Assembly: GCA_035294305.1 (NCBI GenBank)
Contig: DATGLD010000030.1
Location: forward strand, 310,001 to 374,000
Length of the DNA: 64,000 bases
Source: DASRBN01 sp035294305
Lineage (GTDB): Bacteria; Chloroflexota; Ktedonobacteria; Ktedonobacterales; Ktedonobacteraceae
Direction: 5' to 3'
Under the pieces are notes generated by a model, which did not search any database, had not been told where the DNA came from, and saw nothing but the letters and a program-made list of their open reading frames with translations. Each line of letters begins with the position of its first letter. Positions within the stretch are counted from its first letter, which is position 1. The translations under genes were made by a program, and so were the position numbers. Positions 1 through 8,839 of the stretch are shown here, one piece after another.

Positions 1-462
1 AAGGAAAAGCTCAAGGGCAGGTTGGCCGGCCTTGCCTTTCGCATCATCGCGCTATTTACCCTGGGACAAATCTCTCCTCTGCTCGGTGCCGGCATAATTA
101 TCGAACAAGACGGCAAGATATTATTGATAGACCGTTCCGATGGACTGGGGTATACGGTTCCTGGCGGAATTGTGCGTTATCGAGAGACGGTCGAGCAGTG
201 CGTGCTGCGCGAGGCACGCGAGGAAACGGGTTACAATGTCAAAATAACCGGGCTCGTGGGCGTCTATTCGCGGCGTGATCGAGACCCGCGTTTTCGCGCT
301 ATAGCCATTGCCTATAAAGGGGCGATCATCGATGGGTCTCCTCATGGCTCCGGCGAAGGTCAACCATGCTGGCGCGCTCCCGAAGAGGTTTTCGGCCACC
401 TGGCTTTTGACTGCGAAGAGATGCTCAAAGACTATTTAAGCGGGCAACAGCGTTCTACTTAA
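1..462 (+). CDS. Nudix hydrolase, 5' end cut by window edge
   Basis: This is a Nudix pyrophosphohydrolase, probably acting on a nucleoside diphosphate derivative; the substrate cannot be read from sequence. A complete Nudix box is visible (GIVRYRE, seven residues, then REAREETGY), matching GX5EX7REUXEEXGU. The reading frame is open to the first base, and a TTG at 22 is the only start-like codon, so the true start probably lies upstream of the window. It ends 18 bases before the nitroreductase gene on the same strand, so the two are probably co-transcribed. Confidence 0.85.
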   Translation, partial: KEKLKGRLAGLAFRIIALFTLGQISPLLGAGIIIEQDGKILLIDRSDGLGYTVPGGIVRYRETVEQCVLREAREETGYNVKITGLVGVYSRRDRDPRFRAIAIAYKGAIIDGSPHGSGEGQPCWRAPEEVFGHLAFDCEEMLKDYLSGQQRST

Positions 463-480
463 TTTAGAAGAGGAAGCAAC

Positions 481-1077
481 ATGGAATTCACCCAAGTTGT
501 GCGCAAACGGCGTATGATTCGTCATTTTACATCCGAACCGGTCGCTCCCGAAGTCATTGATCGCATGCTGGAGCTTGCGCGCCATGCTCCGAGCGCCGGT
601 TTCACGCAGGGGCAATCGTTTATCGTTGTCACTCGTCCTGACCTGCGCAAAGAGATCGGACGCCTGTGCGGCGAAGAAGAGTATGTCTCGGATGGTTTTC
701 ATCCATTCGTCTCCGAGGCTCCGGTGCTGCTTATCCCCTGCACCAGCGAGGCAGCCTACCATCGCCGCTACCAGCAGCCGGACAAGATAAAAGAGGATGG
801 TACCGAAGTCGAATGGCCTGTCCCCTACTGGCACATGGATGTTGGTTGCGCCGTGATGATCCTCTTGCTGGCCGCGGTTGATGAGGGACTTGGCGCTGGC
901 TTTGCGGGATTTCCCGCCGAATATTTTGCCGAAGCGTGTAGATTGCTGGGCATCCCTGATGAGGTAACGCCTGTTGGCGTCATTCCCATCGGCCACCGCG
1001 CAAAAGATATTCCCTCACCCTCGCTCAAACGTGGCAGAAAGCCCAACGAAGAATATATTCATCGTGAAAAATGGTGA
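481..1077 (+). CDS. Nitroreductase family protein
   Basis: This is a 198-residue FMN-dependent nitroreductase-fold oxidoreductase, likely a cytoplasmic NAD(P)H enzyme of unknown substrate. The N-terminus (VVRKRRMIRHFTSEPV) is the typical flavin-phosphate binding start, followed by ARHAPSAGFTQGQ. The C-terminal part has the usual ...GIPDEVTPVGVIPIGHR segment. The start at 481 is preceded by GAAGAGGAAG. It sits in a short plus-strand run with the Nudix gene and the following phosphoesterase, which starts 25 bases downstream. Confidence 0.88.
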   Translation: MEFTQVVRKRRMIRHFTSEPVAPEVIDRMLELARHAPSAGFTQGQSFIVVTRPDLRKEIGRLCGEEEYVSDGFHPFVSEAPVLLIPCTSEAAYHRRYQQPDKIKEDGTEVEWPVPYWHMDVGCAVMILLLAAVDEGLGAGFAGFPAEYFAEACRLLGIPDEVTPVGVIPIGHRAKDIPSPSLKRGRKPNEEYIHREKW

Positions 1078-1102
1078 ATGGGTAAAAAGAAAGGACACAG
1101 CA

Positions 1103-1837
1103 ATGCGCCTCGCCCTCATCTCTGATATACATGGCAACGCAGTCGCCCTGGATGCTGTTCTGGACGCTCTTGCGAAGCAGAGGGTAGATTCTATCGTCTG
1201 CCTGGGAGATGTTGCTGCCAGCGGCCCGCAGCCGTGCCAGGTCATCGAGCGTTTGAGATCGATTGGATGTCCTGTCGTGATGGGCAATACGGACGATTGG
1301 CTTCTGGAACCTCAACTGAGGGAGAAAAACGATGATTTTGGCCGGCACTTGCAGGATGTTGAGCTGTGGGACTCGCAGCAACTCTCCTCTGCCGACCGCG
1401 AGTACCTGCGGAGCTTTCAGCCCACACTCGAGATTCCGCTGGTAGATGGTAAGCTGCTGCTCTGCTATCATGGCTCGCCGCGCTCGTATCGCGAGGGCAT
1501 CGTTGCGACAACGCCTGAAGATGAACTGGACCAGATTTTCGCGGGTCAGCAGGCCGCGATTATGGCCGGCGGGCATACCCATATGCAGATGTTCAGGCGC
1601 TACAAAGATGCGCTGATCGTGAATCCTGGCAGCGTGGGTTTGGCTATTGATCGCGTCTCACCATTTGAAGAAATACGCAACGCGGCCTGGGCTGAGTACG
1701 CCATTATCGATGCTGGAAACGGCTTATTGAGTATTGAATTGCATCGCCTCCCATTCGATTTCCAGGTCGTTATTGAGGCTGTACGATTAAGCGGTATGCC
1801 CCATGCTGAATGGTGGATCAGCGAATGGAGCAGGTAG
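1103..1837 (+). CDS. Calcineurin-like metallophosphoesterase
   Basis: This is a 244-residue phosphoesterase of the YfcE/MJ0936-like group, a two-metal hydrolase of phosphodiester or phosphomonoester bonds; the substrate is unknown. Metal-ligand motifs are in order: SDIHGN near the N-terminus, CLGD, VMGNTDDW, CYHGSPRS and GGHTHMQM. The start at 1103 is chosen because AAGGA precedes it and the SDIHGN motif follows within ten residues. A longer reading frame from 974 overlaps the nitroreductase and is unlikely. The stop lies 3 bases from the convergent UbiB-like gene. Confidence 0.87.
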   Translation: MRLALISDIHGNAVALDAVLDALAKQRVDSIVCLGDVAASGPQPCQVIERLRSIGCPVVMGNTDDWLLEPQLREKNDDFGRHLQDVELWDSQQLSSADREYLRSFQPTLEIPLVDGKLLLCYHGSPRSYREGIVATTPEDELDQIFAGQQAAIMAGGHTHMQMFRRYKDALIVNPGSVGLAIDRVSPFEEIRNAAWAEYAIIDAGNGLLSIELHRLPFDFQVVIEAVRLSGMPHAEWWISEWSR

Positions 1838-1840
1838 AAG

Positions 1841-3481
1841 CTACCTTTTATTATTGCCTTTCTGCACCGTATCCACCACAAACTTGCCCCCGATAATCAG
1901 CGCAGCCACGATGATGCTGAGCGAGAGGCGGTTAGCGGCGCGGTTCATGCTTTTGATTGCTTCATCCAGGTGATCGACTTCCAGGCGCAGCGTGAGCTGG
2001 TCATTTGACAGCTTATCCAGGATCAAATCGGCGCGGCGCGGCGAGTTTTCTACCAGGCGTTTCATATCAATAACCCAGGCGGAGACGCGACCCGGCGAGA
2101 GCTGTCCCATAACCCGCTTTTCCATCACCTTCAGCATATAATCACGGATCAACTGTACGGGATCAAGCTGCGGTGAAAGCACGCGAATGGTGCCATCGAG
2201 GTTGAGCATGGCTTTGCCTAGCAGCGTCATTGCCGTTGGCACCGGGGTGTTATTGGCCTGGGCCAGTTTCGTCAAATCCAGCAGCGCAGTGCCTATAGCC
2301 ATACGACCACCGCTCATGTCGTGATAGCGGCTGACGAGCGCCGAGACGTCCTGGGTGAATGCGCGCCGGTCGACATCTCTGGGAATTTCGATCATGTCGA
2401 GGTAAGTATCGGCCACACGCTCACCCAGGCGCTCGGAGAAGGCGAGCAGCAGCAGGATGACGTTATCCTTCTGGCCAGAATCGAAGCGCCCGACCATGCC
2501 AAAGTCCATCAGCGCCAGCCTCCCATCGTCTGCCAGCAGGATATTACCGGGATGCGGATCGCAGTGGAAGACGCCATCGATCACTATCTGTTTGAGGTAG
2601 GCCGAGAGCAGTTCTTTGGCGATAGCACGTGAATCGAGCGCGTCAAGCTCTTCGCGGCTCACGTCCGCCAGGTGGCGGCCATGGATGAAGCTCAGCGTAA
2701 GCACGCGCCGCGAGGTGTATTCGCTAAAGACGGTAGGAGTCATTAGAAGCTGGAATTCAGCAATCTGCTTACCGATCAGGCGCGTGTTATCGGCCTCCAG
2801 GCGGAAATCCATCTCCTGGTTCAGACTGCGTTCCAGTTCGCGCACGATCTGTAGAAAGCCGTAGCGTTTGCCAAAGGGCGTGTACTTTGAGGCGAAATTT
2901 GCCATCTCGTGCAGGATTTCGAGGTCGATCTCGATGCGCTGGCGCACACCGGGACGCTGTACCTTGACGGCTACTTCGGTACCATCGAGCAGAATGGCGC
3001 GGTGTACCTGGGCCATGGAAGCGGTTGCCAGCGGCTCGCAGTCGAATTCAGCAAATAGTTGCGAGATGGGCGCGCCAAGCTCGCTCTCGATAATCGCCGT
3101 CACTTTTTCGGCGGGTACCGGCGTCACGGTGCTTTGCAGGCGAGAAAGAGCTTCAATATAATTGGCCGGCATCACATCCGGTCGTGTGCTTAACAATTGC
3201 CCCAGTTTGATAAAGCAGGGGCCGAGTTCTTCAAGGGCGCTCGCCAGGCCCGCGGCATGGTCCTCTTCTTCCTCGTCATGATAGCCATTGAGCAAGTGGT
3301 GATCATCGTCCTCTTCCTCATGTCGATGAGACAGACCGAATTCGGCTGCAACATGGTGCAGTTCATATTTACGAAAGACGCGAAAAATCTCGATATAGCG
3401 CTCAGGGTGACGAGAGAAGCGGTTCGTAATCAAGCTTTTAAAAGAAGTCTCTGAATTCACGTGATCTTTCAGGTTTGTCAT
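1841..3481 (-). CDS. AarF/UbiB (ABC1) atypical kinase
   Basis: This is a 546-residue member of the AarF/ABC1/UbiB family, known for supporting quinone biosynthesis and membrane lipid homeostasis. Visible signatures are FIKLGQ (the KxGQ motif), ASMAQVHRA (alanine-rich loop), VAVKVQRPG (ATP-site lysine), HCDPHPGNIL and LMDFGMVG. A hydrophobic stretch ends the protein (LSLSIIVAALIIGGKFVVD), as expected for the membrane anchor. The N-terminal part carries an acidic His-rich insert (HRHEEEDDDHH). MenG and a polyprenyl synthase lie within a few kilobases, which fits a quinone role, but they are not in one operon. Confidence 0.88.
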   Translation of the reverse strand: MTNLKDHVNSETSFKSLITNRFSRHPERYIEIFRVFRKYELHHVAAEFGLSHRHEEEDDDHHLLNGYHDEEEEDHAAGLASALEELGPCFIKLGQLLSTRPDVMPANYIEALSRLQSTVTPVPAEKVTAIIESELGAPISQLFAEFDCEPLATASMAQVHRAILLDGTEVAVKVQRPGVRQRIEIDLEILHEMANFASKYTPFGKRYGFLQIVRELERSLNQEMDFRLEADNTRLIGKQIAEFQLLMTPTVFSEYTSRRVLTLSFIHGRHLADVSREELDALDSRAIAKELLSAYLKQIVIDGVFHCDPHPGNILLADDGRLALMDFGMVGRFDSGQKDNVILLLLAFSERLGERVADTYLDMIEIPRDVDRRAFTQDVSALVSRYHDMSGGRMAIGTALLDLTKLAQANNTPVPTAMTLLGKAMLNLDGTIRVLSPQLDPVQLIRDYMLKVMEKRVMGQLSPGRVSAWVIDMKRLVENSPRRADLILDKLSNDQLTLRLEVDHLDEAIKSMNRAANRLSLSIIVAALIIGGKFVVDTVQKGNNKR

Positions 3482-3574
3482 ACAGGTCTGGTAATCTCCT
3501 TTATCCTTTGTCGGGCCAGGAGAAGACCATCCTCCTTTCCTTCCTGCTTCTATGTGGTTCCATAAAAGGGATGG

Positions 3575-3596
3575 AAGCTATGGTCGACCATAGCTT
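3575..3596. promoter_or_regulatory. Perfect 22-bp palindrome
   Basis: The left arm AAGCTATGGTC is followed directly by its exact reverse complement GACCATAGCTT. It lies between the divergent UbiB-like gene (start 3481) and the small zinc-finger gene (start 3738). The size and symmetry suit a dimeric repressor operator, but the protein that binds it is unknown. Confidence 0.6.
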
Positions 3597-3737
3597 ACTT
3601 CATCTTTCAAAGCAACGTATGCAGCCCTGTTTTAGATCACTGGCTTGAACAGTATGATATAGTGGAGCAAAGTAGTAGAGGCGCACCTTTGTGGTTGCCC
3701 TCGGGCCTTTTAAACCTTGAATCAGCCGGAGGTCATT

Positions 3738-4139
3738 ATGCCAATCTGTCCAATTTGTGATGATACAGGCCTGCAAAATTCAGATTCGACACATCCAGAA
3801 TTCTGCTACTGCGCTGCCGGTAAGCAGGCGAAGCGCCAGTGGGAAGTCAGTCATGGAAGCCAGGGCAAAAATCAGCCGAAAGCTGCCAGTTTCATCGATA
3901 TTGCCAATCTTGATGAGGTGAATGCGAGCGTCGATGCCATGCGGGCCTCGCTGCTTGGTTCGGCCACCGGCGAGGCCGCGGTATCAACAAAGCATCCTTC
4001 CGTTCAACTGCTTTACCAGGTTGCTCACGCGGGCCACGAGGTTTCAGTGTATGAGGCAACCCAACTCTACGAACTCGCCAAAGCGTTGGAGGTGTTCCTG
4101 GTTGGATTAGGTTCCATCGGTGGTAAGCTCAAAAAGTAA
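3738..4139 (+). CDS. Small CxxC...CxC protein of unknown function
   Basis: This is a 133-residue protein I do not recognise. It opens with CPICDDTGLQ, and FCYCAAG follows about 20 residues later, so four cysteines could form a zinc site resembling half of a DnaJ-type zinc finger. The rest is mixed alpha-helical sequence ending in a short basic tail (GGKLKK). The ATG at 3738 has GGAGG upstream; a TTG at 3717 in frame is less likely. It is followed by the zinc-ribbon pseudokinase gene on the same strand, about 300 bases away. Confidence 0.7.
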   Translation: MPICPICDDTGLQNSDSTHPEFCYCAAGKQAKRQWEVSHGSQGKNQPKAASFIDIANLDEVNASVDAMRASLLGSATGEAAVSTKHPSVQLLYQVAHAGHEVSVYEATQLYELAKALEVFLVGLGSIGGKLKK

Positions 4140-4436
4140 TACTTATGTATAGTATTTATGGGGTAAATGATTGACACCTTCCTATGTTCTCTACTACCAT
4201 ACGTCTAAGAGGACATATTCATGTAGGTTCATGTACGTTGTGAACCGGGGGTAGGATAATGACCTCGGGCTTGATTTGAGAACAGTCTTATAGAGCAGAT
4301 TTTTCCAGCAAAACATCACATTTTCCCATCCATTTTGGATTCTCTAGCGGGCATATAGGCCGGGTAGCTAAGTGTGCTAGAGGACGGGGCGGAAGCGATT
4401 TCAACGTATATTTGCAGGCGCAGAGAGGGGTGCAGT

Positions 4437-6212
4437 ATGAAATGTCCGCGTTGTGGCAATGAACTGGATACAAGTAAGGGTGCTTGTGCAAGTTGTGGTT
4501 ATGTCGTTCGACTGACGGGCCAGCCAGGAAGTTCAGTATGGCCCGCTCCTCATCCTTTTCAGAATGGTAATCCGCAATCTGGTGTATTGTCAGGAGAAAG
4601 GCAGCCCTCAGGTGACTTACCCAATCCATGGCGTCAATCTGGCAGCCTATCGCCTGCCAGGCAACTCTCAGGCGACTTACCCAATCCGTGGCGTCAATCC
4701 GGTGGTTTGCCACCGCTGGCGCCGCCGCCGGCAGAGGAAAGTCCGCTGCTTAAATCGCCGATTGAAAAGGGAATTGATCCATGGCAATCGGCACAACCGG
4801 CAAGAGTACCGGGGACAGACACTTTATCGATGAACAATAGTGTGTCGCTCACTCCTCCATTGTCGCCAGCATTCGAATCGTCCCCATCTACAGGCACACT
4901 GTGGCATGACCGGAGTCGCCGGCAGTCACAGCCCCTGCCACCGCTCTCAACAAGCGATCCTTTCACACGAGACCGCCAGCAGATGAACACTCCACGACCA
5001 GCCATGATAGCGCAGCAACAGTCGAATCCGAGCGTTCCGGCAGTGAGTAAATCGAATTCACGGCCATTAAATGTGGGCCCCTTATTGCCCGGCGTGCTTT
5101 TACGCGGTGGGCGTTATCGCTTGCAGGAAATGTTGAGGCGCCATGACTGGGCTTCTGGGATGTTTGAGGCAACATGGGTCGGCAAAGACGCTCAACGCAA
5201 TGGATCGCAGGTGATGATCTGTGAGCTAGTTCTTCCAGACAATACTTCGGCTACGACGCAATCGATACTGCGAACAGCTACCATGTCACTTGCATCTATA
5301 GGCCGTCATCCCCACATCCCGGCGCTTTGGGATGCCTTTAGTGACCAGGAGCGCAACTTCTTTGTTTTTGAGCCTGTTGAGGGTGAATCTTTGCTTTCGC
5401 GTCTGCGCCGTAGCGGGCGTGGCGTGCCGGAAGAGGAAATCATCGAATGTTGCTTGCAAATGACGGAAGTGCTTGAGCTTCTGGCGCAGCACAATCCTCC
5501 TATCGTCCATGGTCTGATTCGGCCCGAATACATTATTCTGGCACGTAGTAACGCGCAATTCGTGCTGATCAACTTTTCGGTTGTCCTCGCAGGCGGTGCC
5601 ACCCAGTTCGTTACCGATATGGATCGCTCGCTCCTGTCTCCCTATACTGCTCCAGAATTCGTGCGCGGCGGAATAGATGTGCGTACCGACATGTACTCGC
5701 TGCTCGCCTCGGCATATCATGCTGCCACAGGCAGCATTCCTGATGTAATCAATGGGAATGTTCTTCCGGCCAGGCAGGTCAACAACCTCTCCGCTGAGTT
5801 CGATGCCATCTTGACGAAGGGCTTGCATGCTATCCCCGGCCAGCGCTACCAGCGCCCATCGGAACTGCGCCAGGATTTGTTGATCGCGCGCTCGGCCAGC
5901 AAGAGGCCCGTGACAGGAAGTGGCAGAGATCGCCTTGTCTATAGTTTCCCTGTGAATTCACAATCAGTCAGTAGTGCTAGAAATGACCAGAACACTCAAC
6001 TTACGCTACAACGCTCTGATCCGGTTGCCCAGCCACTGCCAGATGTGTTGATTCCCCGGAGGGACGATAGAGAAAAGCCACCCATACTCCCGCGCCAGGA
6101 GAATCTTCCTCAGGCGACAGAGAGTAACTTTATGCGCAATGTTTCTGCCTTTCTTGCCCTCTTCATTGTGGCTCTCATCATTGCAGCTGTCATCACGCAG
6201 ATCATGCATTGA
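4437..6212 (+). CDS. Zinc-ribbon membrane pseudokinase
   Basis: This 591-residue protein has four parts. They are an N-terminal zinc ribbon (CPRCGNELDTSKGACASC, residues 2-19), a long Ser/Pro/Gln-rich linker, a protein-kinase fold from about residue 215 to 485, and a C-terminal membrane helix (FLALFIVALIIAAVI). The linker contains a tandem repeat around SGDLPNPWRQSG. The kinase fold lacks catalytic residues: the ATP lysine position reads VMICE (Cys 262), the HRD loop reads HGLIRPEYI (from residue 358), and DFG reads NFS (379-381). It is therefore probably a pseudokinase with a scaffold or sensing role. The start at 4437 has AGAGAGGGG upstream; the frame is open back to 4374. Confidence 0.82.
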   Translation: MKCPRCGNELDTSKGACASCGYVVRLTGQPGSSVWPAPHPFQNGNPQSGVLSGERQPSGDLPNPWRQSGSLSPARQLSGDLPNPWRQSGGLPPLAPPPAEESPLLKSPIEKGIDPWQSAQPARVPGTDTLSMNNSVSLTPPLSPAFESSPSTGTLWHDRSRRQSQPLPPLSTSDPFTRDRQQMNTPRPAMIAQQQSNPSVPAVSKSNSRPLNVGPLLPGVLLRGGRYRLQEMLRRHDWASGMFEATWVGKDAQRNGSQVMICELVLPDNTSATTQSILRTATMSLASIGRHPHIPALWDAFSDQERNFFVFEPVEGESLLSRLRRSGRGVPEEEIIECCLQMTEVLELLAQHNPPIVHGLIRPEYIILARSNAQFVLINFSVVLAGGATQFVTDMDRSLLSPYTAPEFVRGGIDVRTDMYSLLASAYHAATGSIPDVINGNVLPARQVNNLSAEFDAILTKGLHAIPGQRYQRPSELRQDLLIARSASKRPVTGSGRDRLVYSFPVNSQSVSSARNDQNTQLTLQRSDPVAQPLPDVLIPRRDDREKPPILPRQENLPQATESNFMRNVSAFLALFIVALIIAAVITQIMH

Positions 6213-6236
6213 CAACCAGAGCAGGAAAAGCTGTAG

Positions 6237-6262
6237 GAACAGGGACAAGCGACTGTCCCTAC
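6237..6262. repeat. Dispersed hairpin repeat, family B (copy 1)
   Basis: AGGGACA (6241-6247) and TGTCCCT (6254-6260) form a hairpin just after the pseudokinase gene. Read on the minus strand the unit is GTAGGGACAGTCGCTTGTCC. It matches two copies near 45.6 kb and may also act as a terminator stem. Confidence 0.65.
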
Positions 6263-6302
6263 AAAACGCGGAAGTGAAAAATCATGCACAAGCAAAGGTA
6301 AC

Positions 6303-7043
6303 TTATCGCTTCGTCCCTACATGAATAGCAACCATTCCGCCCGTGAGTCGATAAAAGCGTACATCGCTCCACCCGGCCTGCTCCATAATGCTCTTGAGCG
6401 CCGAAGCGTTGGGAAAATTGGTAAGCGAATCCGGCAGGTAATGATATTCCTCGAAGGCCTTTCCGATAACGGTGCCAAATAAGGGCGCCAGCCTGTAAAA
6501 GTAGAAGCGAAACAGGCGACCAAAGAGCTTGCCGGGAGGATGGCTGATCTCCAGGCAGACAACGCGCCCGCCTGGACGTACAACGCGCAGCATCTCGCGA
6601 AATCCCTGCTCTCTATCGCTCAGGTTTCGTACCATAAACGCGGAACAGCAGCCGTCCACGCTGTTATCGGGCAGGTCGATATGTTCGGCGTCACCAATGC
6701 GTAGTTCGATGCGATCCTGCAATCCCAGGCGCTTCAGCTTCTTTCGTGCCACTTCGAGCATTTCGGGCGTGATATCCATGCCGATCATGCGCGTACCCGG
6801 CCCGGAGCGGCGAATGACCGCGATGGCGAGATCAGCCGTACCCGTACCCAGGTCCAGCCCTGATTGTCCCGTTCCAAGAGCCAGGTATCTGGCCGCACGC
6901 GCGCGCCAATACCTATCCAACCCAAAACTCATCAGATGGTTCATCAGGTCATAGATATGGGCGATACGCCCAAAAAGATGCTGCACGTAGGGACGTTTAC
7001 CGCCGGTTGCGCGAAATTTTTCCTCGAAATTCACAGTGATCAT
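6303..7043 (-). CDS. menG: Demethylmenaquinone methyltransferase (MenG/UbiE)
   Basis: This 246-residue SAM-dependent methyltransferase should catalyse the last step of menaquinone synthesis, methylating demethylmenaquinone. Family marks are HLFGRIAHIYDLMNHLMSFGLDRYWR near the N-terminus, the SAM-binding LDLGTGTADLA, and AFMVRNLSDREQGFREMLRVVRPGG. The length matches the family. The start at 7043 is preceded on its strand by AAAGGCAAGC. UbiE acting in ubiquinone synthesis is the alternative, but Chloroflexota normally use menaquinone. Confidence 0.92.
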   Translation of the reverse strand: MITVNFEEKFRATGGKRPYVQHLFGRIAHIYDLMNHLMSFGLDRYWRARAARYLALGTGQSGLDLGTGTADLAIAVIRRSGPGTRMIGMDITPEMLEVARKKLKRLGLQDRIELRIGDAEHIDLPDNSVDGCCSAFMVRNLSDREQGFREMLRVVRPGGRVVCLEISHPPGKLFGRLFRFYFYRLAPLFGTVIGKAFEEYHYLPDSLTNFPNASALKSIMEQAGWSDVRFYRLTGGMVAIHVGTKR

Positions 7044-7206
7044 GCTTGCCTTTCAATGTCTGCTCTGGGCTTTTATTCTCTTTGGTTCAGATTCTAGCAA
7101 ACAATGTCCAGATATGGCGTAGTTTCCTGAATCTCGCTACTTGTTTGGTATCTTCAAAAATGATACGCTGGTAGAGATTTCGTATGTGATAGGAAAGGAA
7201 AACCGA

Positions 7207-7617
7207 ATGGCAGAGCATCCAACTCATATCCAATTTATCAACCCTCCAACCATGTCTATCCCGCCTGGTTTCACGCATGTCGTCGAGGTCACGGGTGGCC
7301 GGACGATTTATCTCTCAGGGCAGGTCGCGGTTGATCAATCATTTCAAATCGTCGGAAAAGGGGATTTTCGCGCGCAGGCCGAACAGGTTTTTGAAAACCT
7401 CAAAGCGGCTCTGGCAGCGGTAGGTGCAGACTTCACCAATGTGATCAAACTCAATATCTATGTTGTTGATATGACGAATTTGCCAGTCTTACGCGAGGTG
7501 CGTGATCGCTACGTGAATACGCACTATCCGCCTGCCAGCACCGCCGTCGAGGTGTCAAAGCTGGCATTCGATGATCTACTACTGGAAATTGAAGCCGTAG
7601 CAAGCCTGCCTGCATAA
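7207..7617 (+). CDS. RidA/YjgF/Rid family protein
   Basis: This is a 136-residue Rid protein, a small trimer that typically hydrolyses reactive enamine/imine intermediates from PLP enzymes. The segments YLSGQVAVD, AEQVFENLKAALAAVGADFTNVIKLNIYVVD and PPASTAVEVSKLA are characteristic. The arginine of the usual R-x-x-v-x-v site is Thr/Ala here (STAVEV), so it may belong to a Rid subgroup outside archetypal RidA. The start at 7207 has AGGAAAGGA upstream; the frame is open back to 7141. Confidence 0.88.
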   Translation: MAEHPTHIQFINPPTMSIPPGFTHVVEVTGGRTIYLSGQVAVDQSFQIVGKGDFRAQAEQVFENLKAALAAVGADFTNVIKLNIYVVDMTNLPVLREVRDRYVNTHYPPASTAVEVSKLAFDDLLLEIEAVASLPA

Positions 7618-7632
7618 TGAACTCTGACAAGG

Positions 7633-8622
7633 CTAATGCTGGCGCGTCACCACAAAATCAATTAGCTCCTCCAACACCTGGCGATCTGGTGAGGGCGGAA
7701 AATGATACAACGCGGCGCGCGCTTTAGCGGCGTAAGCTTCTGCCTCTGCGATGGCATGATCGGCGCTGCCGCCCTCAACGACCCAGTTCACAACTGCGCG
7801 AATATCTTCTTCATTGTGTACCTGCTCGTTAAGCAAGCGCGTGACCGTCTGGTGATGTCCATTGTAGGGGTGTTCCTGCAAGGCATAGATCAAGGGCAGC
7901 GTGACCATGCCCTGGCGCAAATCGTTGCCGGCGGGCTTGCCGATGGTTGACTGATCCTGCGTATAATCCAGCACGTCGTCGATAATCTGGAAAGCGATGC
8001 CCAGATTCATGCCGTAGTCTTCAAGCAGCTGGATCTCCTCGGGGGTTGCCTCGCTGACAATGGCCCCACCCTTGCAACAGGAAGCGATCAGGCGGGCGGT
8101 CTTGTGGCTGATCTTCTCGTAATAGGTTGCTAACGTCAGGTCGATGCGGCCCGCGGTCATCATCTCCAAAATCGTGCCTTCGCAGACGGTCGCGACCGTA
8201 TCAGAAAAAAGGTGATCGATGCGGTTATCGTTGATATCGGCGATCAGGCCGGCTGTTTTGGCAAAGTAATAGTCGCCGAGCAGGATCGCGATGTTATTGC
8301 CAAACAAGGAATTGACGGTGGGCTTGCCGCGCCGTGTCATCGCATTATCGACGATATCGTCATGAATGAGTGTGGCAAGATGAACCATCTCGAAGGCGAC
8401 GCTCAGGGGCAACAGTTTATCGAAATGGTAGGTATTCAATTTGCCTGAAAGCAGGGTCAGGGCCGTTCTCAGGCGTTTGCCGGGCGAGCTCAGCGCATGC
8501 ATCGAAGCGGAATTGAGAATATCGAGTCCGGAGGTAGCTCGTTCCTCAAACATGCGGTCTACCTTTTCAAGATCAGGCTCGATACCGGCAAAAAGGCGGC
8601 TCAAAGTGGCCGAGTCATTCAT
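7633..8622 (-). CDS. Trans-polyprenyl diphosphate synthase (HepT/IspB family)
   Basis: This enzyme condenses isopentenyl diphosphate units into a long-chain polyprenyl diphosphate, the side-chain donor for menaquinone. Both Asp-rich motifs are present: DDIVDNAMTRRG (first) and DDVLDYTQDQ (second). The GKRLRTALTLLSG segment near the N-terminus is typical. The preferred start is the ATG at 8622, because GGAG lies 9 bases upstream; in-frame ATGs at 8637 and 8646 are alternatives. It is the last gene of a minus-strand run starting at 12112. Chain length cannot be read reliably by eye. Confidence 0.9.
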   Translation of the reverse strand: MNDSATLSRLFAGIEPDLEKVDRMFEERATSGLDILNSASMHALSSPGKRLRTALTLLSGKLNTYHFDKLLPLSVAFEMVHLATLIHDDIVDNAMTRRGKPTVNSLFGNNIAILLGDYYFAKTAGLIADINDNRIDHLFSDTVATVCEGTILEMMTAGRIDLTLATYYEKISHKTARLIASCCKGGAIVSEATPEEIQLLEDYGMNLGIAFQIIDDVLDYTQDQSTIGKPAGNDLRQGMVTLPLIYALQEHPYNGHHQTVTRLLNEQVHNEEDIRAVVNWVVEGGSADHAIAEAEAYAAKARAALYHFPPSPDRQVLEELIDFVVTRQH

Positions 8623-8839
8623 AATGTTAGTCTCCATTCCGGGCAACTTGTGGCACCTGAGTACATGTACCTATCCGTCCTGTTGGGCGTGTTCCATCCG
8701 AAAGACGATTCGGCGAGCTTCAACAGGACGAAAGGAGAAAGAAAAGCGGACTGTACCAACACCGTACGCCGCCTCTCAAGAACCGTTCTCTATTTATTTA
8801 TATTCATTCACTTCAAATTATAGCACGTGGCGGCCCTGC

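Noticed and set aside
974..1102. Longer start for the phosphoesterase gene
   Set aside because: It overlaps the nitroreductase gene, while ATG 1103 has a ribosome binding site and sits just before the SDIHGN motif.
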